Positions 17,671-27,026 are shown, counted from the stretch's first letter. The stretch is 64,000 nt of DNA from DTYU01 sp040756575 (GCA_040756575.1 JBFLYP010000013.1:1-64000); one strand, 5' to 3'. The notes: generated by a model not told the origin, from the letters alone. Numbers and translations: made by a program.

Positions 17671-18735
17671 TTAAATATGGGGCCGGCTTAGCCCGTCCTG
17701 CGACCGACCCCCAGGAGCTAAGTCCGAAAAATTATAGGGTGGATAAAAGACTCCCCTCTCGGTGATTATCGCCGTCACTAAATTTTCCGGGGTTACGTCA
17801 AATGCGGGATTCCAGGCGGCCGTCCCCACCGGCGCCGTTGGAATCCCTGCATACGAGGTTACTTCCCCTGCATCTCGTTCTTCGATCGGAATGCCCGCTC
17901 CATCAGGTATATCCGGATCAATGGTGGAAAAAGGAGCCGCCACGTAAAAGGGCACTCCATGGTGTTTCGCCAGCACCGCTAAGGAATAAGTGCCGATCTT
18001 GTTCGCCACGTCGCCGTTTGCGGCGATCCTGTCCGCCCCGACAATCACCGCGCTCACGCCCTTTTTAGCCATAAGATAACCGGCCATCGAATCTGTAATC
18101 AACGTCACCGGGATGTCTTGCTGCCTTAACTCAAAAACCGTAAGCCGTGCGCCCTGTAACAGCGGCCGCGTTTCATCCGCGTAAACCATCTTGATTTTTC
18201 CCGCCGCATGTGCCGCCCGGACAACGCCGAGCGCGGTCCCATAGCCGCAAGTGGCTAAAGCCCCGGCGTTACAATGGGTGAGAACCCGCGCCTCACATGG
18301 CAAGAGATCGGCCCCGTAGGCGCCGATTTTCCTGTTGGCGGCCGCGTCCTCCGCGAAAATTACATCAGCCTCCTGAGCGAGTCTCTCGACCACCGCGTCC
18401 GGCGGTTCTCCGCCCATACCTTCCGCAACCTTCAGCTGGCGCGCCACGGCCCAACGGAGATTGACCGCCGTCGGCCGGGCCTGAGTAATCTCGACTGCAG
18501 CAGCTTTTAATCGCTTCTGGAAGCCCTCTTCCCCCTCGCGTGCCGCTTCAATAGCTGCAAGCACCACCGCATACGCCGCAGCCGCCCCGATCGCCGGCGC
18601 CCCCCGTACCGCCAGCCGGCGGATCGCACGGATAACCTCCCGGTAGTCTGTAAGTGTAAGGTAACTTATCTTATATGGGAGAAGCGTCTGGTCGATAAGC
18701 TCAAGCGCCCCGTTTTTCCAGCGTAACGTATCCAT
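17671..18735 (-). CDS. mtnA: S-methyl-5-thioribose-1-phosphate isomerase
   Basis: A 354-residue member of the eIF2B-like aldose-ketose isomerase family. The catalytic cysteine lies in THCNAGALATCGYG and the catalytic aspartate in VIVGADRIAANGDVANKIG. The N-terminus RGAPAIGAAAAY is the phosphate-site signature. It converts methylthioribose-1-P to methylthioribulose-1-P. Start ATG 18735 was chosen because the conserved protein begins MDTLRWKNG; the longer frame only adds a tail overlapping the previous gene. One base separates it from the phosphorylase gene upstream. Confidence 0.92.
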   Translation of the reverse strand: MDTLRWKNGALELIDQTLLPYKISYLTLTDYREVIRAIRRLAVRGAPAIGAAAAYAVVLAAIEAAREGEEGFQKRLKAAAVEITQARPTAVNLRWAVARQLKVAEGMGGEPPDAVVERLAQEADVIFAEDAAANRKIGAYGADLLPCEARVLTHCNAGALATCGYGTALGVVRAAHAAGKIKMVYADETRPLLQGARLTVFELRQQDIPVTLITDSMAGYLMAKKGVSAVIVGADRIAANGDVANKIGTYSLAVLAKHHGVPFYVAAPFSTIDPDIPDGAGIPIEERDAGEVTSYAGIPTAPVGTAAWNPAFDVTPENLVTAIITERGVFYPPYNFSDLAPGGRSQDGLSRPHI

Positions 18736-18736
18736 A

Positions 18737-19546
18737 TCAGCTCTGCACCGGCCCCCCAACCGCAACCTGGCATGTGCACTCCCTGTCCTCATCTATCCAA
18801 GACACCGCCTGCATCAACAGCCGCCGGATATCCTCTCCCCGGCCCTGCATCATTTCCACAACCTCCTGGTGGCTAAGGCGGTAAGCAGCAATGCCGGCAG
18901 CAAAATTAGTCACCATCGCCACCGTTGCGTAACAGATTTCCGCCTCCCTGGCAAGAACTGCCTCGGGCACTCCGGTCATCCCCACAAGATCGCCGCCGAG
19001 TTGCCGGAACATCTTGATTTCCGCCGGGGTTTCAAAACGCGGCCCTTCGGTGCAAACATAGGTGCCCCCTTCGCAGGCCGGCAGGTGGAGCAACCGCGCG
19101 GCCCGGACAAGAATTCCCCTCAACGCGGGGCAGTAAGGTTCAGTAAAGTCGACATGCACAACCCCCTCGGGTCCGCCCTCAAAAAAGGTCTGCGCGCGCC
19201 CCCTGGTGAAGTCAAGAAACTGGTCCACAAACACAAACTCCCCCGGCTTCATTTGCGGGTTGAGCGAACCCACCGCCGCCGTCGCCAAAATCGACCGCAC
19301 TCCCAACTTTTTCAGCGCCATAATATTCGCCCGGTAATTTATCAGGTGTGGGGGTACGGAATGGTCCGCTCCGTGACGGCAAAGAAAAACGACTTCCTTA
19401 CCGCGGTAAACCCCGCGGGTTACTTTAACATCGCCATAAGCTGTGTCTATAGTCTCCTGAAAGATATCCTCCAAGAGCTCCGGGTCGTAAACGCCGGTCC
19501 CTCCAATAATTGCTATCGACGGCACTGGCTCACCCCCCACATGCAC
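18737..19546 (-). CDS. Methylthio-purine nucleoside phosphorylase (MTAP/MTIP family)
   Basis: A 269-residue trimeric-type nucleoside phosphorylase: phosphate loop IIGGTGVYD, CRHGADHSVPPHLINYRAN, TEGPRFETPAEI and MTGVPEAVLAREAE. It should cleave a methylthio-nucleoside to methylthioribose-1-P plus base. In adenine-specific MTAPs the base pocket carries a DYD motif. Here the equivalent stretch reads TNFAAGI, as I recall from 6-oxopurine phosphorylases. With mtaD in the same cluster this suggests methylthioinosine as substrate, but that is inference. It is the first gene of the salvage cluster and starts four bases after the ftsY stop. Confidence 0.8.
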   Translation of the reverse strand: MHVGGEPVPSIAIIGGTGVYDPELLEDIFQETIDTAYGDVKVTRGVYRGKEVVFLCRHGADHSVPPHLINYRANIMALKKLGVRSILATAAVGSLNPQMKPGEFVFVDQFLDFTRGRAQTFFEGGPEGVVHVDFTEPYCPALRGILVRAARLLHLPACEGGTYVCTEGPRFETPAEIKMFRQLGGDLVGMTGVPEAVLAREAEICYATVAMVTNFAAGIAAYRLSHQEVVEMMQGRGEDIRRLLMQAVSWIDEDRECTCQVAVGGPVQS

Positions 19547-19550
19547 CTTT

Positions 19551-20462
19551 TCAATCGAAAATCGCTGCTACGAATTCCGCCGGGTTAAACGGCGTGATAT
19601 CTTCAATCCTTTCACCCGTGCCCACAAACTTTACCGGGATATCAAGCTCTTTTTTAATCGCCACCACCACTCCACCCTTGGCGGTGCCGTCAAGCTTCGT
19701 CAGCACGATCCCGGTCACTCCGGTGGCTTCGCCAAAAAGTCTTGCCTGGCTGATCGCATTCTGGCCGGTCGTCGCGTCAACCACGAGAAGAACCTCGTGC
19801 GGCGCGCCAGGCACCTCCCGCTCGGACACCCTTTTCAGCTTCTTTAACTCCTCCATCAGGTTGGTTTTGGTTTGGAGCCTGCCGGCTGTATCCACCAAGA
19901 CCACATCCGCCTTGCGGGCCTTCGCCGCCTGAAGCGCGTCGTATACCACCGCAGCGGGGTCGGAACCTTCCCGCTGCTTTATGATATCCGCACCCGCCCG
20001 CCGGGCCCACACTTCCAACTGGTCGATTGCAGCAGCGCGAAAGGTATCTGCGGCTGCAAGGAGCACCTTGGCCCGCTGCTTGGCAAAATAGTGCGCTAAT
20101 TTGCCGATGGTGGTTGTCTTGCCGGTACCGTTTACCCCCACCATCAGAATCACCGCCGGCGGCCCGGGGGGTAAAAGAAGCGGCGCGGTCTCGGTCCCTA
20201 AGATGCGCAGAACCTCCTCCCTGAAAAGCGGCTTAAGCCCGGACGGGTCGCTTAACCGGAGTTCTTTCACCCACGCCTTGACCCGCGCCACGATTTCGAG
20301 GGCCGCGGCCACTCCCACGTCCGCCTGGATTAGTGCCTCCTCAAGCTCCTCGTAAAGGTCCTCATCAATCTCGCGCCGCCGGGAAATCACGCTTTCGATC
20401 TTTTCTATAAAACCCTCGCGGACCTTTGTGAGCTTGTCCCGCAGCCTCCCGAAGAGCCCCAC
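19551..20462 (-). CDS. ftsY: Signal recognition particle receptor FtsY
   Basis: A 303-residue SRP-GTPase that docks the SRP-ribosome complex at the membrane. It has the N helical domain, then G1 GVNGTGKTTTIGKLA, the DTFRAAAIDQL insertion-box motif, DTAGR (G3), TKLDGTAKGG (G4) and the closing GTGERIEDITPFNP. The acidic A domain is nearly absent, as in many Firmicutes; the amphipathic start MGLFGRLRDKLTK serves membrane binding. Start is GTG with GGGGGA upstream. It follows rnc by five bases, the usual rnc-ftsY arrangement. Confidence 0.95.
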   Translation of the reverse strand: MGLFGRLRDKLTKVREGFIEKIESVISRRREIDEDLYEELEEALIQADVGVAAALEIVARVKAWVKELRLSDPSGLKPLFREEVLRILGTETAPLLLPPGPPAVILMVGVNGTGKTTTIGKLAHYFAKQRAKVLLAAADTFRAAAIDQLEVWARRAGADIIKQREGSDPAAVVYDALQAAKARKADVVLVDTAGRLQTKTNLMEELKKLKRVSEREVPGAPHEVLLVVDATTGQNAISQARLFGEATGVTGIVLTKLDGTAKGGVVVAIKKELDIPVKFVGTGERIEDITPFNPAEFVAAIFD

Positions 20463-20467
20463 GTTCT

Positions 20468-21160
20468 TTAATCCCCCTTAACAAGTGCTTCCAATGCCTC
20501 CCGCGCTGCACGCTGCTCGGCTTCCTTTTTGGACCTTCCCTGTCCCTTACCCAGGCATTCCCCCCGGTAAAAAACACCGGCGGTAAACGATTTTGCGTGG
20601 TCGGGTCCTTCCTCCTTCAGGATGATGTAGGAAACGTTTTCCGGTGAGCGGCGCTGTAAAAACTCCTGCAGTTCGGTTTTGTAGTCCCGTTCCTGGCGGC
20701 CTCTGAGAATGTCCTCAATAACGACCCTGAGTTTCGACAGAGCAAACTCCCCCGCAACTGACAATCCTTGATCGAGGTAGATGGCACCCAACAGCGCTTC
20801 AAAAGCGTCTGCCAGGATTGAAGGCCGCTGCCGTCCCCCCGACATTATTTCACCTCTACCCATAAGCAGAGCTTCGCCGATCCCCAACCCTGACGCAACA
20901 CGTGCGAGAGAGGGCTCGCATACAATCGCCGCCCGGAGTCTTGTCAGGTCGCCTTCACTTTTCTCCGGAAAAGTCTTATAAAGGTACTCGCTCACTACCA
21001 CCTCAAGTACGGCATCACCCAAAAACTCCAGCCTTTGGTTATTGGCAACCCCGGAATGCTCGTATGAGTAAGAACCGTGTGTCAGTGCTTGGCGCAAGAG
21101 AGTTTCATCATTCCACTCGATGCCGATTCTTTGTCGCAAGGCCTGATACCCGTCAGTCAA
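20468..21160 (-). CDS. rnc: Ribonuclease III
   Basis: A double-stranded-RNA endonuclease that processes rRNA precursors and other duplex RNAs. The signature NNQRLEFLGDAVLEVVVSEY contains the catalytic acidic residues, with ADAFEALLGAIYLD as the second acidic cluster. A C-terminal dsRNA-binding domain follows (YKTELQEFLQ to KKEAEQRAAREALEAL). I place the start at TTG 21160 because AGGGG precedes it by eight bases and the family begins near here; a longer frame reaches back to 21229. It is co-transcribed with ftsY. Confidence 0.93.
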   Translation of the reverse strand: MTDGYQALRQRIGIEWNDETLLRQALTHGSYSYEHSGVANNQRLEFLGDAVLEVVVSEYLYKTFPEKSEGDLTRLRAAIVCEPSLARVASGLGIGEALLMGRGEIMSGGRQRPSILADAFEALLGAIYLDQGLSVAGEFALSKLRVVIEDILRGRQERDYKTELQEFLQRRSPENVSYIILKEEGPDHAKSFTAGVFYRGECLGKGQGRSKKEAEQRAAREALEALVKGD

Positions 21161-21265
21161 AACACACACCCCTGCAAAACGGTACCCTGTTTTAAAGCAG
21201 AGATACGCCGTTCGAGCTCTTACTTTCAAAAATGAAAACAGTTAAGGACGGCCAATAAACCACTG

Positions 21266-22507
21266 TCAACCCCTGTATCGCTTAAAGACAAGGGCGGCGT
21301 TATGTCCCCCGAAGCCAAAACCGTTGGAAACCGCCACCTCCACCTGGGCCTTTCGAGCTTTCCCCGGAACGTAATCAAGGTCGCAGTCGGGATCCGGCTC
21401 CTCGTAGTTAATCGTAGGCGGAATAATGCCGTGGGTAATGCTTAAGACGCATGCGGCCGCCTCAATCCCGCCCGCTGCACCTAACAGGTGCGCCGTCATG
21501 GACTTGGTTGAGCTTATCGGTAACCGGTAAGCAAACTCACCAAAGACCTTTTTAATGGCCATCGTCTCAACCTTATCATTGAGCGGTGTGGAAGTGCCGT
21601 GGGCATTGATATAGCTTACCTCTTCCGGCCTTAAACCAGCGTCTGCGAGCGCCCTTTCCATTGCCTTGGCAGCACCGGAACCATCCGGGTCCGGCGCGGT
21701 GATGTGGTAGGCATCGCAACTCTGGCCGTAACCAGCTATTTCCGCATAAATGTGCGCCCCCCGCTCAAGTGCCCGCTCCATGCGTTCCAGAATTAGAATC
21801 GCCGCTCCTTCGCCGACCACAAAGCCGTCCCGTCCCGCATCAAAAGGCCGACAGGCCCGTGCCGGCTCGTCGTTCCTGGTGGACATCGCCTTCATCGCAC
21901 AAAAACCCGCGATACCTACCGGGGTTATCGCCGCCTCAGCACCGCCGGTCACCATTAAATCAGCCTCACCCCGCTGAATGATCCGAAAGGCCTCGCCGAT
22001 TGCCTGGTTAGAAGATGCGCAAGCAGTGACCACCGTGCTGTTCGGCCCGTAAAAACCGTTCATAATCGCGATATACCCTGCTCCCATATTGGCGATCATC
22101 ATCGGCACGAAAAACGGGCTTACTCGATTCGGTCCCCGCGCAACCAGAACCCGCGTCTGTTCTTCAAAAGTCTCAATACCGCCGATGCCGCAACCGAGAA
22201 CGACCCCCACCCGGTCAGGATCAACCGTACCCGGGGCGATTCCCGCGTCTTTTAGCGCCAAATCTGTTGCAGCAACCGCAAACTGGGTATAGCGGTCCAT
22301 TCGCCGGGCCTCTTTTTTGTCGATGTACGCCTCGGGATCGAAATCTCTTACCTCAGCCGCAATCTGCGTCTTAAACCCTGTCGGGTCAAACCGCGTTATC
22401 CGGCGAACACCTGATTCGCCGCGGATAAGCGCTCCCCAGAAAGCATCCTTGCCGGTACCGATCGGTGAGATGATTCCCAATCCCGTTACCACAACACGCG
22501 GCAGCAC
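21266..22507 (-). CDS. fabF: Beta-ketoacyl-ACP synthase II
   Basis: A roughly 413-residue condensing enzyme that elongates acyl-ACP with malonyl-ACP. The nucleophile cysteine lies in VVTACASSNQAIGEAF; the two catalytic histidines are in NAHGTSTPLNDK and KSMTAHLLGAAG; the C-terminal loop is NGFGFGGHNAALVF. Start is taken as GTG 22507 (LPRVVVTGLG) because a run of six G precedes it at seven bases. An in-frame start at 22546 would overlap acpP. It ends the acpP-fabF unit. Confidence 0.92.
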   Translation of the reverse strand: MLPRVVVTGLGIISPIGTGKDAFWGALIRGESGVRRITRFDPTGFKTQIAAEVRDFDPEAYIDKKEARRMDRYTQFAVAATDLALKDAGIAPGTVDPDRVGVVLGCGIGGIETFEEQTRVLVARGPNRVSPFFVPMMIANMGAGYIAIMNGFYGPNSTVVTACASSNQAIGEAFRIIQRGEADLMVTGGAEAAITPVGIAGFCAMKAMSTRNDEPARACRPFDAGRDGFVVGEGAAILILERMERALERGAHIYAEIAGYGQSCDAYHITAPDPDGSGAAKAMERALADAGLRPEEVSYINAHGTSTPLNDKVETMAIKKVFGEFAYRLPISSTKSMTAHLLGAAGGIEAAACVLSITHGIIPPTINYEEPDPDCDLDYVPGKARKAQVEVAVSNGFGFGGHNAALVFKRYRG

Positions 22508-22538
22508 TACTGCACCCCCCGCAATAAGAGGTCCACTC

Positions 22539-22778
22539 CTATTCAATCCGCTCCTTGATATAGTTCACGGCATCGCCTACTGTCCGGATCTTCTCCGCCT
22601 CTTCGTCGGGAATCTCGGTTTCAAACTCCTCCTCAAACGCCATTACCAACTCCACAAGATCAAGCGAATCCGCCCCGAGGTCGTCTACGAAGGAGGCATC
22701 CGCAGTAACCTCATCTTCTTCCACCCCGAGTTGCTGGATAACAATCTGTTTTACTTTTTGAAAAATTGATGCAGACAT
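22539..22778 (-). CDS. acpP: Acyl carrier protein
   Basis: A 79-residue acidic carrier protein. The phosphopantetheine-attachment serine is in the classic GADSLDLVELVMAFEEEF motif. It shuttles growing acyl chains between the Fab enzymes encoded around it. ATG 22778 is preferred (MSASIFQKVKQ), with a purine-rich site upstream; an in-frame GTG at 22793 adds only five residues and overlaps a GGAGG. Confidence 0.95.
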   Translation of the reverse strand: MSASIFQKVKQIVIQQLGVEEDEVTADASFVDDLGADSLDLVELVMAFEEEFETEIPDEEAEKIRTVGDAVNYIKERIE

Positions 22779-22890
22779 ACCTTCTACCTTCACCTCCTTC
22801 CGCCCGTTCTAAAAGAATGCTCTGCAAAAGCTAAAAATCAAATTCGCAGAAATAAGTTATGCTAATAAATCTGGAGGCTGTTAAAAACGA

Positions 22891-23000
22891 CCCAGCACTC
22901 AACTTCGATGAGAATCGCATCTACCGCAACAAGTGGAAGTCCGCTTAATAACCCGCCGTATCAAAGGTTTAAGAAACCGGTTGTCTGGTTGAGTGCTGGG
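22891..23000. repeat. Inverted-repeat element, copy 1 (between acpP and fabG)
   Basis: Arms CCCAGCACTCAAC (22891-22903) and its exact complement (22988-23000) enclose 84 bases. A second hairpin follows at once (GGCAGGC...GCCTGC, about 22999-23031). On the minus strand the left arm is followed by GTCGTTTTTAAC, so it could also terminate transcription from fabG. The same 13-base arm occurs again after gpr at 31908. Confidence 0.65.
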
Positions 23001-23024
23001 CAGGCGAGGTTTTACGGCAGCCTG

Positions 23025-23768
23025 CTAAAAGGTCATACCGCCATCTACACATACCACCTGACCGGTTATGTAACGCGCTCCCGGGCCGGCAAGAAAAACC
23101 ACCACGTCCGCAACCTCTTCCGGCTCTCCAAACCTCCCGAGTGCGATTCTTTCCCCTAACCGTTTTTTAACTTCATCTGAAAGCCCGGCTGTCATTTCAG
23201 TCAAGATGAAACCCGGCGCTACAGCATTTACCGTGATATTTCGTGAACCTAATTCCCTGGCCGCCGCCCTGGTAAAACCGATCAGTCCCGCTTTTGCCGC
23301 TGCGTAATTCGCCTGACCCACGTTGCCCGTCAGACCGACGATAGAACTGATGTTTATGATGCGACCCCACCGGGCTTTTGTCATGGCTCTAATGGCCGCC
23401 CTGGTGCAGTTGAACGCTCCCTTTAGATTCACATCAATAACGGTGTCCCAGTCTTCATCCTTCATCCGGAGAAGCAGGCTGTCCCGCGTAACCCCGGCGT
23501 TATTAACCAGAATGTCAACTCTTCCGAAATTGGATAAGGTGAACTCGATTAGTGCAGATGCCTCTTCAGCCCTCGAAACATCAGCTTGATAAGCCTCCGC
23601 CCGGCGCCCGAGGACCCTGATTTCTGCTGCGACCGCTTCCCCTTCCGCCGCGCGGGAAACAAAATTAACAACCACATCCGAGCCGGCACGCGCCAAAGCC
23701 AGTGCCACCGCCCGGCCGATCCCCCGTGAAGCTCCGGTAACTACCGCCACCCTGTCATTTAGATACAT
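23025..23768 (-). CDS. fabG: 3-oxoacyl-ACP reductase
   Basis: A short-chain dehydrogenase of about 247 residues, which reduces beta-ketoacyl-ACP with NADPH. Seen: TGASRGIGRAVALALARAG (nucleotide loop), NNAG, the catalytic serine in INISSIVG, YxxxK in QANYAAAKAGLIGF, and VAPGFILTEM. The C-terminus YITGQVVCVDGGM is standard. ATG 23768 has GAGGGG nine bases upstream; a TTG three codons earlier is an alternative. It lies downstream of fabD in the same direction. Confidence 0.93.
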   Translation of the reverse strand: MYLNDRVAVVTGASRGIGRAVALALARAGSDVVVNFVSRAAEGEAVAAEIRVLGRRAEAYQADVSRAEEASALIEFTLSNFGRVDILVNNAGVTRDSLLLRMKDEDWDTVIDVNLKGAFNCTRAAIRAMTKARWGRIINISSIVGLTGNVGQANYAAAKAGLIGFTRAAARELGSRNITVNAVAPGFILTEMTAGLSDEVKKRLGERIALGRFGEPEEVADVVVFLAGPGARYITGQVVCVDGGMTF

Positions 23769-23846
23769 TTTAGCCAACCCCTCTCCCTAAAGCAAGCAAA
23801 CCCATTGAAAACGTCCTTTAAGCGGTCTCTATACTTTTTACAATTT

Positions 23847-24791
23847 TCATATAACACCTGCTTTTTGCAATACTCCCAGCGTAGCATTTAGGGAAGCCTG
23901 GTCCTCGACATTACAGCAAGTTGCCTGTGGCGCAATCCGCCTGACCAGTCCGGACAAGACCTTTCCGGGACCGACTTCGATAAAAACCTTAACTCCGTCG
24001 TCGGCAAGCCGCCGGATGCTTTCCTCCCAGAGCACCGGACTGAAGATCTGCCGTACCAGAGCGCTTCGAACATCCGACGCGGTTGTCACATACTCCGCGG
24101 TCGCGTTAGCCACAACCGGGAACACCAGCCTTTTAATCGGAGCTTGCTCCAATTCCATGGCGAAAAGCTCACTGGCCCGTCGCATCAGGGACGAGTGAAA
24201 AGGACCGCTAACCGGCAAGATGACACATTTTTTGGCACCGGCCTCTTTGGCCGCCGCAACCGCCGCTTCCAGAGCGGGAGTTTCGCCGGCAAGGACAGTT
24301 TGACCGGGGCAGTTAAAGTTGGCGGTTTCAATCACACCCTTGGCCTGTGCGGTACGGACCACCTTATCAATGCACGCCCTGTCTAACCCAAGCACTGCAA
24401 CCATACCTCCGCTCCCCAAAGGCACTGCCTCCTGCATGAACTGCCCTCGTTTGCGCGTGAGTTTGACCGCAGTCTGAAAATCAAACGCACGCGCCGCCAC
24501 CAAAGCCGCGTACTCACCGAGGCTGTGCCCGGCGGCCGCATCGGCACTCACACCGTGCAATTCCAGCACCTTTAAGGAGGCTATGCTCGCCGTAATTACC
24601 GCCGGCTGGGTGTTAATGGTCTTTTGCAGTTCTTCTTTCGGCCCCTCGAAACATAAGGAACTGAGTGAAAATCCGAGTGCGTCATCGGCCGAGGAAAAAA
24701 CTTCCCTTGCAGCCGGATACAATGTATAGAACTCCCGGCCCATGCCCACATATTGCGAACCCTGCCCCGGAAACACAAAGGCTAATTTCAC
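23847..24791 (-). CDS. fabD: Malonyl-CoA:ACP transacylase
   Basis: A 314-residue acyltransferase that loads malonyl groups onto ACP. The oxyanion segment FVFPGQGSQYVGMG begins the protein, the nucleophile serine is in AAGHSLGEYAALVAA, the substrate arginine in RKRGQFMQEA and the histidine in PVSGPFHSSLM. Length and motifs are normal. It follows fabH by twelve bases. Confidence 0.95.
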   Translation of the reverse strand: MKLAFVFPGQGSQYVGMGREFYTLYPAAREVFSSADDALGFSLSSLCFEGPKEELQKTINTQPAVITASIASLKVLELHGVSADAAAGHSLGEYAALVAARAFDFQTAVKLTRKRGQFMQEAVPLGSGGMVAVLGLDRACIDKVVRTAQAKGVIETANFNCPGQTVLAGETPALEAAVAAAKEAGAKKCVILPVSGPFHSSLMRRASELFAMELEQAPIKRLVFPVVANATAEYVTTASDVRSALVRQIFSPVLWEESIRRLADDGVKVFIEVGPGKVLSGLVRRIAPQATCCNVEDQASLNATLGVLQKAGVI

Positions 24792-24803
24792 TTACGCCCT
24801 CCT

Positions 24804-25799
24804 TTAATATCGCAGCAAAACCGCACCCCAGGTAAGACCGGCCCCGAACGCAACCAGGAGCACCAGGCTCTCACCGGACCTTATCTTCCCGCTCATTACA
24901 GCCTCATAAAAGGCAATAGGAATGGAGGCTGCAGAGGTGTTGCCGTAGCGATCAACATTTACCATCACCTTTTCGGGGGAGAGGCCGAGTCTTTTGGCTA
25001 ATGCGTCAATGATACGGACGTTAGCCTGGTGCGGGATGAAGCAGCCGATTTCATTTTGACTTACCCCGGCCCGGCGTAAAGCTTCTAAGGCCGCTTCTTC
25101 CATCGCCCGCACGGCGAATTTAAAAATCTCCCTGCCGTTCATATAGAGGTAGTGCTGCCTTTCCCGCACCGTTTCCGCGGAGGCGGGAAGGCGTGTCCCG
25201 CCTGCGGGCATCTTCAAGAGTTCCCCGCCTGAACCATCCGCCCTGAGATAGATCGAGAGAATGCCGCTCGGGGGCTCAACCGGTTGTAAAACCACCGCCC
25301 CGGCACCGTCGCCGAAAAGCACACAGGTGGAGCGGTCCTCCCAGTTGGTAACCCTTGAAAGCAAGTCGACGCCGATCAACAGTACGTTCCGGTAAAAGCC
25401 GGTCTGGATAAACTGTGCTCCCACCGCCAACCCGTAAACGAACCCGGAGCAGCCGGCCTCAAGGTCAAATGCGGCAGCCCTTTTCGCCCCAAGCCGGTCC
25501 TGCACAAGACAAGCTGTCGCCGGAAAGAGCATATCCGGCGTGGATGTGGCTACTATAATGAGATCTACTTCCGCAGGAGCCAATCCCGCGGCATCAAGTG
25601 CCTCCCTGGCAGCCCTCACGGCAACATCGGAAGCGGCCTCCTCCCGGGCGGCGATACGTCTTTCTCTTATCCCTGTCCTCTCCCGGATCCAGGCATCACT
25701 GGTATCAACCATCCGCTCCAGGTCAAGGTTCGTCAACACTCGCGCGGGAACGTAAATGCCCAGACCGGTTATCCCCACCGCGGGCCGGTCTTCAGCCAT
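24804..25799 (-). CDS. fabH: Beta-ketoacyl-ACP synthase III
   Basis: A 331-residue initiating condensing enzyme, which joins acyl-CoA to malonyl-ACP. The catalytic cysteine is in FDLEAGCSGFVYGL, the histidine in CFIPHQANVRIIDA, and the asparagine in DRYGNTSAASIPIA. The start overlaps the plsX stop by eight bases, which implies coupled translation of the phospholipid and fatty-acid initiation steps. Confidence 0.95.
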   Translation of the reverse strand: MAEDRPAVGITGLGIYVPARVLTNLDLERMVDTSDAWIRERTGIRERRIAAREEAASDVAVRAAREALDAAGLAPAEVDLIIVATSTPDMLFPATACLVQDRLGAKRAAAFDLEAGCSGFVYGLAVGAQFIQTGFYRNVLLIGVDLLSRVTNWEDRSTCVLFGDGAGAVVLQPVEPPSGILSIYLRADGSGGELLKMPAGGTRLPASAETVRERQHYLYMNGREIFKFAVRAMEEAALEALRRAGVSQNEIGCFIPHQANVRIIDALAKRLGLSPEKVMVNVDRYGNTSAASIPIAFYEAVMSGKIRSGESLVLLVAFGAGLTWGAVLLRY

Positions 25800-26805
25800 T
25801 GGCCGTTTCTACTCCCTTCGTGTTTCGCTCCTTGATGCTCCCGGCAATGGTTTCAACCAGCCCGCTTTTCACCGATTCTACAGCCACCCGGACGGCGTTT
25901 TTGATCGCCAGCGCCCGCGAGGTTCCGTGGGCAACCACAACCACACCGTTAACGCCCAAAAGGGGCGCCCCCCCGTACTCGGCGTAATCAAGGCGCCGCC
26001 TTAAGCCCTTTAACAGGGCCAGGGTGAGCCCCAGCGCTATCTTGGCCGGAAAGTTTTTTGAGACTTCCTGGCGGATCATTAACTCCAGCGCCTCAGCCAA
26101 ACCCTCTCCCGCCTTCAAAAGCACATTGCCAACAAAGCCGTCACAGACGACGACGTCAACCCTCCCGTTGAAAGCTTCCCGCCCTTCAACATTTCCGATA
26201 AAGTTCAAAGGTTCTTTTTTCAGAAGCGGAAAAGCGCTCAATGTCAGTTCGTTCCCCTTTGTTTCTTCCTCGCCGATGCTCAAAAGACCTACCCTGGGAT
26301 GCTTGATTTTAAGGACGCTCGAGGCATAGGCGGCGCCCATAATCGCAAACTGAACCAGATGCTGCGCTTTAACGTCCACGTTGGCGCCTACATCGAGCAA
26401 GACGGTGTTACCCTGGGGGTTCGGCATCAGGCTCATTAACGCCGGCCGGTCAATACCCTGTATCCGCCCCAGCCCCAAAAGCGCTGCCGCCATTACAGCA
26501 CCGGTATTGCCGGCGGATATCACCGCGTCGGCCCGGCCCTCCTTAACCAGTTCTACCCCCCGGACGATAGAAGAGTCCCTTTTCCGGCGGACTGCCTGAA
26601 CGGGGTGCTCTCCCATACCGATGACTTCGCTTGCGGGAACCACCTGAACTCTTTTAGAGTTTACGCCTGTCATTTCATTTAAAATACGCGCCTCGTCTCC
26701 TACCAGCAGAACCTCAATCCCATACTCTTCCGACGCGCGTACCGCCCCGGCAACAACCTCAGTTGGGGCATAATCACCGCCCATAGCGTCAATCGCTACC
26801 CGCAA
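25792..26805 (-). CDS. plsX: Phosphate acyltransferase
   Basis: A 337-residue enzyme making acyl-phosphate from acyl-ACP for phosphatidic acid synthesis. Signatures: VAIDAMGGDYAPTEVVAGA at the start, ISAGNTGAVMAAALLGLGR, LLDVGANVD, and VVCDGFVGNVLLKAGEG. I place the start at TTG 26805, eight bases after GGAGGAGG; the longer frame to 26850 adds a non-conserved tail. No fapR lies upstream, and I see no FapR-type operator in the 26851-27038 gap. Confidence 0.93.
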   Translation of the reverse strand: MRVAIDAMGGDYAPTEVVAGAVRASEEYGIEVLLVGDEARILNEMTGVNSKRVQVVPASEVIGMGEHPVQAVRRKRDSSIVRGVELVKEGRADAVISAGNTGAVMAAALLGLGRIQGIDRPALMSLMPNPQGNTVLLDVGANVDVKAQHLVQFAIMGAAYASSVLKIKHPRVGLLSIGEEETKGNELTLSAFPLLKKEPLNFIGNVEGREAFNGRVDVVVCDGFVGNVLLKAGEGLAEALELMIRQEVSKNFPAKIALGLTLALLKGLRRRLDYAEYGGAPLLGVNGVVVVAHGTSRALAIKNAVRVAVESVKSGLVETIAGSIKERNTKGVETANG

Positions 26806-26985
26806 GCTCAGAACCTCCTCCCGGCTTAAGCAGAAATAACAACTGGCCACCAGGCCGCTTGCACAGACTTACCGTTAAACGGTTCGAGGCCGGATATACG
26901 GTGTTTAAAAGCCGCAACAGGCGTTTGCCGCAAGAACGTCTCCGGAGTTAAGATCCGTCGGCAACTTACCGCCCCTCGCCTCTAT

Positions 26986-27026
26986 AAAAATAGGGTCCTG
27001 GCATAACACCAAAACCCACCCTAATA
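26986..27026 (-). terminator. Possible terminator after rpmF
   Basis: On the minus strand TAGGGT...ACCCTA with an inner TGG/CCA pairing is followed by TTTTTATA. It lies just after the rpmF stop and before plsX. The stem is short and the loop large, so it is at best a weak terminator. Confidence 0.4.
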
